Source: CAWIVH01 sp963839475 (GTDB taxonomy: Bacteria; Acidobacteriota; UBA6911). From it: DNA of 64,000 nucleotides. Location: contig CAWIVH010000017.1 of NCBI GenBank assembly GCA_963839475.1, forward strand, positions 806,001-870,000, given 5' to 3'. Under the pieces are notes generated by a model. It was not told the DNA's origin. It ran no database searches and was given only the letters and a program-made list of their open reading frames with translations. Made by a program: the position numbers and the translations under genes. This document shows positions 18,227-27,245 of this stretch, one piece after another (the first letter of the stretch is position 1; each line of letters begins with the position of its first letter).

Positions 18227-21200
18227 ATGAAAATCGAATTCCCCAGACCCGCGCTCATTGTTTTCATGCTCGCTTTGGCAACACTGATTTCTCTATGCGT
18301 CCAACTTCCGGCAGATCCTCCCGTCAGCGGCGACCCCGGCAAGCCCCCGGGAGGCGCGTGGACCGGCGACCCGGTCTATGTGAACTCAGGAGCCTTCGGA
18401 CATTCCATGCCCCTTTTGCATCTCGGCGGGCCGCTCCCGCTCGACTATGTCCTGAATTACCGAACCGACGGGTCCTGGATGAGCCTCGGCGTTCCGATGG
18501 ACCCGAACAGCCCGGCTCATTTTCAACACAGCATTTTTCCCGATGTGGAGTCCTGGGCGCCTGACTCGAACGGCGCAATCCGGGTTTACTTCGAGACCAT
18601 GCGCCCCGGCGAACTGATCTGCTTCCTGGGAACGCAATCCTCCGGAAACTGGTCGTGGGTTCAGCAGGAGGCTTCCCCTGTCCGATATGTTCTCACCCGC
18701 TCCCCATCCGGCGCCTACTGGCTCATGGATCCCTCCTCCGAGAGGATTTACCTCTTTGAACCTTATACTGCGCCTAACGGATATCGCATACTCGCTTATA
18801 CGGACAGGAATGAAAACCGCTGGACCTACTCCTATTCCGGCAATAACGCGATTCTGCCAAGCCGCGTCGATGATGGCCTGGGAAGGAGCCTGCAGTTCAC
18901 CTTTGCATCCACCCCGGCGTTCGAAATGCGACGAGCCCTGACCGGAATAACGGATCAATCCGGACGGACGATCACATTCGAATCGACTCCACTGGCCTAC
19001 TACACCTCAGTGACCGATCCGGCCGGCAAAAAGACTTCCTTTACATTTGATGACTCAAAGTATTTGACGCAGATTATCCGGCCTCTGGGGAACATCCCCT
19101 ATAAGCAAGTTTATGCGAACGCCTCCCTTAATGGGAAAATGGGCAGGAGAACAGCTACCCAGACAGACGCCTACGGCCGTGTCACCAGCCTGAGTTACGA
19201 CTCCGGATCAAACAAGGTCACCGTCACCTCTCCCGACCTGACCACCCAGATTTTCAGGAGTTTTGACAATAATGCATCTTTGCAGTCGATCACGGATGCC
19301 AGCGGACGGCAGACCCTATTTACTCAGACGTCTCTGTTACAGCCCAGCACGACGACGGACCGCCTGGGCAATCGCACTACGCTCACCTATCATCCAGAAA
19401 GCGGCAAAGTCCTCTCCATGACCAATGCCAAGGGGAAAACCACGAGGTTCACCTATGCGGCTCAGAATCAGGTTTTCTCCCACCCCAAATTGACGGAGGA
19501 AAAAGTCGCGTTCACCTTTTATAACCTGAGCCGGATCGATTACCCCGATCAGACCAACGAGCAGTTTGCCTACGACTCCAAAGGCAACTGCATCCGTCAC
19601 CAGAATCAGTCAGGGGCCGCCACAATTTTCACTTACAACACTCGTGGCCAATTGCTGACGATACAGAATCCGGCCGGCGGCAAGGTGACATTCACCTACA
19701 ATGCCGATGGCACACTGGCAGGGCGTAGCGATACCGATACCGGCATGATATCCAATTCCTACGACAACTATAAACGACCCACCCAAGTCAGTTTTCCGGA
19801 TGGGAGTTCCATCCGTTATGCCTACGATCCTAACGATCGCCTGACCGCAACAACCGATGGCCGCGGAAATACCACCAGCTATTCTTATGATGACAATGGC
19901 AACCTGGTTCGCCTGACCGATGCTTTGGGCAAAACAGTTCAATACGCCTACGACAAAATGGACAGGGTCATAAGCGTTACCAACAGGCTCGCCAAGGCAA
20001 CCACCTTCACCTATGACTCCATGGGGCGGCTGGCCTCGGCAATCGATCCAACCGGCATCTCTACCACCTACGAATACGACGTGCACGGCTGGCTGAGTAG
20101 AGCGACGCGCGCACGGCAGAGTTATGGCTGGGAATACGACTACGAAGGATCCGTGATCTCGACGATACTCCCTTCCGGCTCCGTGATGCGCAGGGGAGTC
20201 GATCCGGTAGGCCGTAGCAGTACCCTGACGTCGGCGACTGGAGGCATCACTACACTTGCCCGTTCGGAAATGGATCGCATGACAAGTCTGACCGATCCGT
20301 TGAACCGACTCACCAAATACGGATACGACTCGCGTGGGCTGTTGACGAATGTCACCCTGGCCGATAACAGCGCGGCCCGGTATGAGTTCAGCTCTTCCGG
20401 ATGGCTTTCAAGGATTACCGACCCGAACGCCCGGGACTGGTTGTTCACACGGAGCCCGATGGGACGGCTGATTTCCAGCACAGACCCGCTGAATCAGGTA
20501 CGGGAGTATCGATACGACTCCCGCGGAAGGCTGAACCAGGTGGTCTATCCTTCCGGCGACACCCTCGCTCTTGCCCGGGATGCGGCGGGCAACACGATCA
20601 GGCTCCAATATTCAGGCGGACCGGATCTGAATTTCACCTATGATGCGCTAAACCGCGTAACGAATGCCGGAGAGCTCCAGATCGCCTACGACAATGAAAG
20701 CCGGGTCACCACTACTACGGATGCCGGTGCGGCCTTCGGTGTGACCCGGGACGACTCAGGGCGCATTTCATCGGCGATTTATGGCGGTGGCGCATTTTCA
20801 GTAAACTACACCTACGATGCGGCAAGCGGGCTCCTGACCGGTGTCCAGGATACGCTGACACAGTCCCGGATTCAGTTCTCGTACGACTCCGATCGTCGGC
20901 TGGTTCTAATCGGGCGCAGCAACGGAATCAACTCCACACTCACCTACGATGCCGACTCCCGGCTTACAGGTCTTCGAGATGCCAAAACCGGCGCCACGGC
21001 AATAAGCGAAATCCAGGCGACCATGAATGCCGCAGGCGAGGTTGCCTCGCAGCGCACAATCGCTCCGCTCGATCCGGCACAGTGGCTCAGTCCGCAGGAA
21101 ACCCGGTTTTCCTACGATGCCGCTTCCCAGATCAACAACGCCGGGTATAGGTACGACGACCGCGGAAGAATGGTTTCCGACGGCAGCCGCACCTACACGT

Positions 21201-22432
21201 GGGACGGAGCCTCGCGGCTTACCGGGACGGCGGAAGCGACCCTCACCTACAACAGCTTCGGCGACCTCCGAACCCGGACCACAGGCGCCAAAACGATTCG
21301 TTATTACGGCAACAGGGCGTTCGCAATGAATCCAATCGTGGCCGAGCAGGATACGGCTGGCTCGCGATTTGTAAGATATTATGTGTGGACTCCAGGCGGC
21401 AAACTGCTCTACATGATCGATGCCGCTGACGGCAACCGGGTCTATTTCTATCACACGGACAGGGCCGGCTCCATCCTCGCCCTGACCAATGCCGGCGGCA
21501 ACGTTACAGACAGTTACGCCTATGCACCGCACGGAAAGCTGCTGCGGCACCAGGGAAGCAACAACCAGCCGTTCACCTATCTGGGTTACTTCGGAGTGAG
21601 GCAGGAGGGCGATAGCGGAACCCTTTACCAGATGCGCGCGCGTTATTACGACGCGGTCTCCGGCCGTTTCCTGACCAGGGAACCCCAGTGGCCAAACCTC
21701 AGGGATCCGCGTCAGATTACTCCCTATTCCTATGCGCGGAATAATCCCATCAATTTCGCGGATGTCACCGGCCTCGCGCCGGAATCGACCGATCTGCACC
21801 GATGGGAAATATACTGGTTCGAAGGGGGAATGCTGCGCTCCGCTTTCGGGACTTACGGCGGAGCCGGAGCCATGCTTCTCCCCGGGATTGGCGCTGTCGC
21901 TCCCCCTGCCCCCAAGCCCTCCAACCTGCAGGCAAAATGGATCGCAAGCTGCGGCGGCAATACCCAGGCCTTCAATAAATTCTTGGGGCTGATCGCGAGC
22001 CAGCACGGATATGGTTCAGGAGGAACAGCCATTGCCAACGACACTACCTTAGGGCTCGATTGGACCGATCCATACGGGATCGGCTGGCTAAATCCTGTTC
22101 TTGGAGCCCAGGCGAGCACTGGCACATCGCTTACAGGTGCAACCGATTCCGGCCCCCATACCTTCGGATCCATTCCTTATCTTACCGACGCCTCCATGGG
22201 ATATGACTATGACTATGGACCGGCGACCTTTGGCAGTCCGTCTGTGACAGCCACTTATGACTTGGGCCCCTCCACTTTCGGCTCCTTGGGTTATATGACG
22301 CAATATATGCCATCGAGCCAAATACCCCTGGCCACACTCGTTTATAACTGGATCGGCTACGTCAGTGGATACGATTATGGCCCTACTTCAGACGATATTC
22401 TTTTTTCGGGGGGAGGATTCAGCAGACCATGA
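18227..22432 (+). CDS. RHS/YD-repeat secreted protein, copy 2
   Basis: A 1,401-residue paralogue of the 11797 gene with the same architecture: signal peptide, long YD-repeat shell, RHS-associated core. The signal peptide differs at many positions from copy 1 (MKIEFPRP vs MKTKFPRP start), but from about residue 28 to 1250 the two differ at only six residues I could find. After 'NTQAFNK' the tips diverge. Copy 2 ends with four DxGP-type motifs (for example 'YDLGPSTFGS', 'YDYGPATFGS'). The stop codon overlaps an in-frame upstream extension of the next gene. The near identity implies recent duplication or gene conversion, with the tip excluded. Confidence 0.92.
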   Translation: MKIEFPRPALIVFMLALATLISLCVQLPADPPVSGDPGKPPGGAWTGDPVYVNSGAFGHSMPLLHLGGPLPLDYVLNYRTDGSWMSLGVPMDPNSPAHFQHSIFPDVESWAPDSNGAIRVYFETMRPGELICFLGTQSSGNWSWVQQEASPVRYVLTRSPSGAYWLMDPSSERIYLFEPYTAPNGYRILAYTDRNENRWTYSYSGNNAILPSRVDDGLGRSLQFTFASTPAFEMRRALTGITDQSGRTITFESTPLAYYTSVTDPAGKKTSFTFDDSKYLTQIIRPLGNIPYKQVYANASLNGKMGRRTATQTDAYGRVTSLSYDSGSNKVTVTSPDLTTQIFRSFDNNASLQSITDASGRQTLFTQTSLLQPSTTTDRLGNRTTLTYHPESGKVLSMTNAKGKTTRFTYAAQNQVFSHPKLTEEKVAFTFYNLSRIDYPDQTNEQFAYDSKGNCIRHQNQSGAATIFTYNTRGQLLTIQNPAGGKVTFTYNADGTLAGRSDTDTGMISNSYDNYKRPTQVSFPDGSSIRYAYDPNDRLTATTDGRGNTTSYSYDDNGNLVRLTDALGKTVQYAYDKMDRVISVTNRLAKATTFTYDSMGRLASAIDPTGISTTYEYDVHGWLSRATRARQSYGWEYDYEGSVISTILPSGSVMRRGVDPVGRSSTLTSATGGITTLARSEMDRMTSLTDPLNRLTKYGYDSRGLLTNVTLADNSAARYEFSSSGWLSRITDPNARDWLFTRSPMGRLISSTDPLNQVREYRYDSRGRLNQVVYPSGDTLALARDAAGNTIRLQYSGGPDLNFTYDALNRVTNAGELQIAYDNESRVTTTTDAGAAFGVTRDDSGRISSAIYGGGAFSVNYTYDAASGLLTGVQDTLTQSRIQFSYDSDRRLVLIGRSNGINSTLTYDADSRLTGLRDAKTGATAISEIQATMNAAGEVASQRTIAPLDPAQWLSPQETRFSYDAASQINNAGYRYDDRGRMVSDGSRTYTWDGASRLTGTAEATLTYNSFGDLRTRTTGAKTIRYYGNRAFAMNPIVAEQDTAGSRFVRYYVWTPGGKLLYMIDAADGNRVYFYHTDRAGSILALTNAGGNVTDSYAYAPHGKLLRHQGSNNQPFTYLGYFGVRQEGDSGTLYQMRARYYDAVSGRFLTREPQWPNLRDPRQITPYSYARNNPINFADVTGLAPESTDLHRWEIYWFEGGMLRSAFGTYGGAGAMLLPGIGAVAPPAPKPSNLQAKWIASCGGNTQAFNKFLGLIASQHGYGSGGTAIANDTTLGLDWTDPYGIGWLNPVLGAQASTGTSLTGATDSGPHTFGSIPYLTDASMGYDYDYGPATFGSPSVTATYDLGPSTFGSLGYMTQYMPSSQIPLATLVYNWIGYVSGYDYGPTSDDILFSGGGFSRP

Positions 22433-22509
22433 GAAAACGAAATGCTCCCGCCCGATTAAGGGAAGCCGCGGCCCGTAACCCCAGGATGGACAGTCGACGA
22501 GGTGTCCAG

Positions 22510-23673
22510 ATGAGTAGGAAAATCCAAGGCAGATTCCTGATTATTTTTATCCTGATGTTTGGAGCGATTTTAGCATCGCCCCTCTTTTGCCAAACGGCTT
22601 CCTATTCGTACGACGCTGCCGGGAGATTAACGCTCGTCAGCTATGGCAACGGCGTCTCCATTCGATATGATTACGATGCGGCCGGCAACCTAACCAGAGT
22701 AACGAATGTTACTGTTGGTCCGCCTTCCGAGGCTACCCTCATTTCCCCTTCCGGGGCAACCAACACAAATAGACCGACCTACAAATGGAACAACGTGGCC
22801 TCAGCCACTTATTACCAGTTGTATGTAAACGACGGCGCGACCAGAGGCAAAATCGTGACCTGGTATACCACCGCTGAAGCAGGCTGTTCATCCGGCATAT
22901 GCTCCGTTACCCCGGACACAGCCATCGAGAATGGGAGCGGAGAGTGGTGGATCCAAACCTGGAATGACTCGGGCTATGGTCCCTGGAGTCAGTCGCTGAG
23001 ATTTACGATTGCAGGGGCGGGTGTTCCCGGGAAAGCGACGCTCGTCTCCCCCTCAGGGAGCATCGGCACAAATACGCCCACCTATGTCTGGAACGCGGTT
23101 TCAGGCGCAACCTGGTACTTCCTCTGGGTAAACGACAGCATCGTGAATTCAGGCAAGATCCAGCAGTGGTACACCGCGGACGAAGCGGGATGCTCCTCCG
23201 GCGGCGGTAATTGCTCCGTGACGCCCTCTACCATCCTTGCGGGCGGCGCTGGCCAGTGGTGGATTCAGACCTGGAACGATTCGGGCTACGGCCCCTGGAG
23301 CGATTCGCGGAGTTTTACCGTGACCAGCGGAGTTCCGGGGAGAGCGACGCTTGTCTCGCCATCAGGGAATACCGGCACACGTACACCGACCTATATCTGG
23401 AATGCCGTTCCAGGTGCGACCTGGTATTTCCTCTGGGTAAACGACAGCGCGGTGAACTCGGGCAAGATCCAGAAATGGTACACCGCGGCCGAGGCAGGAT
23501 GCTCCTCCGGCACCGGAAACTGCTCCGTAACGCCCTCAGTTGCCCTTGCGGATGGTACGGCTCAATGGTGGATTCAGACCTGGAATGATTCGGGTTACGG
23601 TCCCTGGAGTGAGTCCCTCGGCTTCTCAATATCAAATACGCAAAGAGCAGGATTGCCCGGAGAAGTCCGCTGA
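22510..23673 (+). CDS. Small secreted YD-repeat protein with three ~100-residue repeats, copy 2
   Basis: About 387 residues from ATG 22510 (same GAGGTG context as copy 1), nearly identical to the 16157 gene. It has the same leader, two YD repeats and three W-rich ~100-residue repeats. The C-terminus differs: after the third repeat this copy ends 'NTQRAGLPGEVR' where copy 1 ends 'SSVQR'. The gap from the RHS stop is shorter than in module 1 (77 versus 199 bases), because about 120 bases of spacer are absent. The function is unknown; its constant association with RHS suggests a partner role. Confidence 0.8.
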   Translation: MSRKIQGRFLIIFILMFGAILASPLFCQTASYSYDAAGRLTLVSYGNGVSIRYDYDAAGNLTRVTNVTVGPPSEATLISPSGATNTNRPTYKWNNVASATYYQLYVNDGATRGKIVTWYTTAEAGCSSGICSVTPDTAIENGSGEWWIQTWNDSGYGPWSQSLRFTIAGAGVPGKATLVSPSGSIGTNTPTYVWNAVSGATWYFLWVNDSIVNSGKIQQWYTADEAGCSSGGGNCSVTPSTILAGGAGQWWIQTWNDSGYGPWSDSRSFTVTSGVPGRATLVSPSGNTGTRTPTYIWNAVPGATWYFLWVNDSAVNSGKIQKWYTAAEAGCSSGTGNCSVTPSVALADGTAQWWIQTWNDSGYGPWSESLGFSISNTQRAGLPGEVR

Positions 23674-23901
23674 TAGACTGAACCTGATCTTTTTAGCCTC
23701 GTGGACCGTGATGCGAACCTTGGCTCATTACGGTCAACTTGATGATCGCGAAGCCGATTTCGGCAAAACCGCCGTCGTGGGCCTTCCTATTGCATAAGGC
23801 ATGGCTGCTTGGAAACCCCCAAACGATGAAGGGAATTCTCATCTCACAGCCACGTCGGCCCGAGAGATTCATTCACTGGCAAGGACTCTCCTTCGCGCAG
23901 T

Positions 23902-24225
23902 TCATCCCATGGCGCCAACGTCATCCCACTCAACTGATACCTGTTCCGAAAGCTGGCCAAGGAACCATCCACCCGTCCTCACGTAAGCCATGTGTTGTTC
24001 GCCGCGAGCGTTGCGGACAACAATGTAGAAGACTTCATGACCCCTGCTTCTCCGCCAGAAAAAAGGGCCCACACGCAACAAGCGTCGTTCCATCGCGATG
24101 ATTTCAAAGGCATTCGCGGCAGCCCACCTTTCTACCATTTCCTTGGACCGCCTGAAATGCCATGCCAAGATCGGGATCATCAGCAGAATCAAGACTGCGA
24201 TGAACAGCAGCTGGATGCGCTCCAT
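23902..24225 (-). CDS. Small membrane-anchored hypothetical protein
   Basis: A 107-residue protein: one N-terminal transmembrane helix (~5-23, 'LLFIAVLILLMIPILAW'), then a soluble domain with 'RWAAANAFEII', 'GPFFWRRSRG', 'VFYIVVRNARGEQ' and 'TGGWFLG'. I recognise the pattern as a small uncharacterised membrane family common in environmental bacteria, without a known function. It lies on the strand opposite the RHS modules. Confidence 0.6.
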   Translation of the reverse strand: MERIQLLFIAVLILLMIPILAWHFRRSKEMVERWAAANAFEIIAMERRLLRVGPFFWRRSRGHEVFYIVVRNARGEQHMAYVRTGGWFLGQLSEQVSVEWDDVGAMG

Positions 24226-24730
24226 TTGTCATTCCTCGACATCTTCATTTCCCCGCCTGGAGCACGCCAACCATCCCTCCGGCAAGGCGGAACTCCTTGC
24301 GTGGTTTGTGTAGCCGCAATAAATCGCCGACATCACATTGATCATATTCATGGAACTCAAGAATTATTCGGCAAATTCAGGCATTACCCGTTCCGAAATC
24401 GGCACATTCCTTGGAACACTCTCAGCCAAAACGCCGGGACAGTCAAACCGGACGCTGGAATGCATCCGCAGGATTTCCCTGGGAGACTGGGCCTCCCCAG
24501 ATTCTTGGGCATGACGTTCCTTCTTTAGTGATATTCCACTGTCGCGACGCAGGCAGCAACCACTTTGCTGTTGGATGCCATTTCGAAAAACGGAGACGGT
24601 TTGTCTATTCGCGAATTTTGTCCATTTTTATGCAACGACTATTGAGCAGCCGGCCGTCCGGGTCTTTGACAATTGAGGCGCGGCTGTGGAGCCCTGGCAG
24701 CTCCATATCTGCAGGAGGATGAGCGTTCGG
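24226..24730. other. Intergenic region, nothing recognised
   Basis: Several short open frames, but none with a recognisable domain, ribosome binding site or plausible composition. No strong terminator was found. Confidence 0.4.
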
Positions 24731-25318
24731 CTACCGCTGCGAGGCCGCGTGCCTGGTGAGCCGGAGGAAGGCCTCCCGTTCGTCCGGCGGGAGCAACCGA
24801 GCCGTTTGGATTGAGATCGTCTCAAGCGACATGTACATCGGCTGGAAAGGGGCGTCCGGCGTTCCGACCAGAGGGCCGAACTTCGTGAAGCCCATGCGCT
24901 CGTAAAGCCGAAGCCGCAGCGTCGACCCCGAGATGAGGCCGAGAGTTTTGCCGCGGGATAGCCCCTCGCGGGCCGCGAAAAAGAAAAGACGGAAGAAAAT
25001 GGCGCCATGACGATAATTCTCGTCCACAGCCAGGAGCCGGAATTCGCACGGGCGTTGACCCGACGGGATGAGCTGGTCGAGATCCGGCAGTTTCTGATCG
25101 AGGGAAAATGGACGCTTGTCGCGGTAGGCGATCATCCCGGCAAGGATGCTCCCGTCAAGGGCAATAATATACATGTTTTCGTCGTGAAATCTGTCCACGA
25201 GGCGTCCATCCGGCTGCTGGGGGTGCTGAGGAATCTCCACCGCGAAAGTCTTGTGGTTCAGGCGGTGGATCAGTTCGAATTCCCAGGGTTCCGAGGCGAC
25301 CTTGTATATCAGGGCCAT
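24731..25318 (-). CDS. GNAT-family N-acetyltransferase
   Basis: A 195-residue protein with GCN5-related acetyltransferase features: 'ALDGSILAGMIAYRDKRPF' (strand 3/4 region), 'EFRLLAVDENYRHGAIFFRLF' (pyrophosphate-binding motif A region, less glycine-rich than usual) and 'LYERMGFTKFGPLVG' near the C-terminus. Length is normal. GNATs transfer acetyl or other acyl groups from CoA; the acceptor is unknown. It stands alone on the minus strand. Confidence 0.75.
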   Translation of the reverse strand: MALIYKVASEPWEFELIHRLNHKTFAVEIPQHPQQPDGRLVDRFHDENMYIIALDGSILAGMIAYRDKRPFSLDQKLPDLDQLIPSGQRPCEFRLLAVDENYRHGAIFFRLFFFAAREGLSRGKTLGLISGSTLRLRLYERMGFTKFGPLVGTPDAPFQPMYMSLETISIQTARLLPPDEREAFLRLTRHAASQR

Positions 25319-25630
25319 TTCGTTTCCTCAGGCGATACGTTGCGGTGGAATCTGCCGTCGAATTTCAGAATAATCGAAATTCATAGATCATGACAGGGTT
25401 TCTTGAGAGACGAATGGGTGCCTGGTTCAACTGTCTTCCGCGCTCATTTCAGATCGGATGGACAGTCTCCCCGGATACAGAGTGCTCCGCGGGGAACGCC
25501 TTGAGGTCATCGAGAAACCCGCGGACACGACGGCGTCTGCCGTGGTTTTCGATCGGTGTGCGGCAAAAACCTGTCCCGGGCTCCGGGAATCGTCGTAGGA
25601 TATCGGGACAGGAAACAGGAGAGCCTGAGC
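25319..25630. other. Intergenic region between divergent genes
   Basis: Separates the minus-strand GNAT gene from the plus-strand esterase/GH43 fusion. No gene or obvious operator recognised. An AGGAG-like site lies just before 25631. Confidence 0.4.
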
Positions 25631-26734
25631 ATGGTCCTACAAATGCAATGGTTGATCGGAATCCTCTGGTTCCTGGCCGCGTCCCTGGGCCAGGAGAGTC
25701 ACCCCACCACCATTCACCTCATCGGGGATTCCACCATGGCGGGCAAACCCCTGGAGGGAAATCCAGAACGGGGCTGGGGACAGGCTTTCCCGTTCTTCCC
25801 CGACCACGACATCAAGGCGAGTCCGGCCGTGGCAATCGGCCAGCCGGGTCGATACCTCTTCGCCTATTTCGTCGCGAACGGGCAGGATGGCCTGCATTTG
25901 GCCTTTAGCGAAGATGGACTCACATGGCGTGAATTGAACGGTTACCGGTCTCGCATCGTGCCGCAGGTTGGAGCCGACAAGCTGATGCGCGACCCCTTCA
26001 TCCTCAAGGGACCCGACGGGATGTTCCACATGGTTTGGACCGTGAGCTGGAAGGAAAAAGGGATCGGGTATGCCTCCTCAAAGGATCTTCTCTCATGGTC
26101 GGAGCAGAAGTACCTGCCGGTAATGGAACACGAGCCGGCTGCCCGGAACTGCTGGGCTCCGGAAATGGTCTATGATGATGAAAAGGCTCAATATCTGATT
26201 TTCTGGGCCACGACAATTCCCGGACGATTCCCACAAACCGACGGCCAGAACAGCAAAGGCCCCGGCGATCCGGGGCTGAACCACCGTCTCTACTGCGTTA
26301 CCAGCAAGGACATGCAGACCTTCACCCCGACGCGGCTCTTCTTCGATCAGGGATTCAATGTTATCGATGCCACGATCATCCGAAACGGCGCAAAATACCT
26401 CTTGTTCCTGAAGGACGAAACCAACGCTCCTTTTATCCCCGAAAAGAACATACGGTGGACTTCAGCCGACCATGCCGAGGGCCCGTACCCTCCAGTCTCG
26501 GGACCGATTACGGGTCAATTCTGGTGCGAAGGCCCGTCGGTCTTGCGCATCGGCGAGGACTGGGTGGTCTATTTCGACCGCTACCGGGAAGGTCGATACG
26601 GCGCAGTGGTATCCAGCGACTTGAAGACGTGGAAGGACTTCTCGCATAGGTTGAAATTTCCCGACGGCGCGCGCCATGGCACAGTGTTCCGTGTTTCCGA
26701 ACCGGTCTGGACGGGACTCATGGCATTGAAATAG
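25631..26734 (+). CDS. GH43-like glycosidase fused to a truncated rhamnogalacturonan acetylesterase N-terminus
   Basis: About 367 residues from ATG 25631. A signal peptide (~1-20) is followed by block I of an SGNH/GDSL rhamnogalacturonan acetylesterase ('TTIHLIGDSTMAGKPL', 'ERGWGQAFPFF'). After about 40 residues the esterase stops. From about residue 62 the protein is a five-bladed-propeller GH43-like enzyme ('FVANGQDGLHLAFSEDGLTW', 'MRDPFIL', 'YASSKDLLSWSEQKY', 'NCWAPEMVYDD', 'DATII', 'EGPSV'). The esterase part lacks the downstream catalytic Asp-His block, so only the glycosidase domain can be active. The simplest reading is a deletion joining two neighbouring pectin-degradation genes, the second now using the first gene's signal peptide. 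Confidence 0.8.
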   Translation: MVLQMQWLIGILWFLAASLGQESHPTTIHLIGDSTMAGKPLEGNPERGWGQAFPFFPDHDIKASPAVAIGQPGRYLFAYFVANGQDGLHLAFSEDGLTWRELNGYRSRIVPQVGADKLMRDPFILKGPDGMFHMVWTVSWKEKGIGYASSKDLLSWSEQKYLPVMEHEPAARNCWAPEMVYDDEKAQYLIFWATTIPGRFPQTDGQNSKGPGDPGLNHRLYCVTSKDMQTFTPTRLFFDQGFNVIDATIIRNGAKYLLFLKDETNAPFIPEKNIRWTSADHAEGPYPPVSGPITGQFWCEGPSVLRIGEDWVVYFDRYREGRYGAVVSSDLKTWKDFSHRLKFPDGARHGTVFRVSEPVWTGLMALK

Positions 26735-27245
26735 GCAATCTCGCCATCCGCCAAATGGCCATGGGCGCTCCGGAAATACCGGGATTCAGTTCCGGCGCGT
26801 CGCTTAAGCCGGAAGCCGCTCGGCTGTGATCCTTCTTTCTGTCGTGGTAATGAAGTCTTTTTCCTATCGGCTTCGACGGCCCGGCAGGCTGTCCCGAATC
26901 AGGGGCGGAACTGTCAAATTAGGCCAACCTCAGTGACAATGGACGGATCAAATCCCCCTATAGAATTCACCGGTTTCGCCCAGAAATTATCAGCCACGCC
27001 GTCTTGCGACGGCATCAGGCTCCGGAGATCGGAGATTTGAAGGGGCAGCTTGCGGTTGAAGTGTGTCAGCGGATGAGCTACCTCATTACGGTAATACCAA
27101 GATTTCATATAAGTGCAGTCAAAACAGGTCCGCACCACCCTGAACGCGTACGCATCCAAGCTATTCTCCACCCGGATTTAGATCTCTTGGGAAATCCTGG
27201 AATCGTAGGTGACGTGATGCTCCTGCCAAATGCAGATCTTGTCTT
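26735..27245. other. Convergent intergenic region, nothing recognised
   Basis: Lies between the 3' end of the GH43 fusion (+) and the 3' end of the kinase-TPR gene (-). No recognisable gene and no strong hairpin with a T-run was seen. Confidence 0.4.

Noticed and set aside
11797..22432. RHS tips as known polymorphic toxins with immunity genes
   Set aside because: No nuclease, deaminase, ADP-ribosyltransferase or pore-forming motif was recognised, and the following genes are YD/W-repeat proteins, not small immunity proteins.
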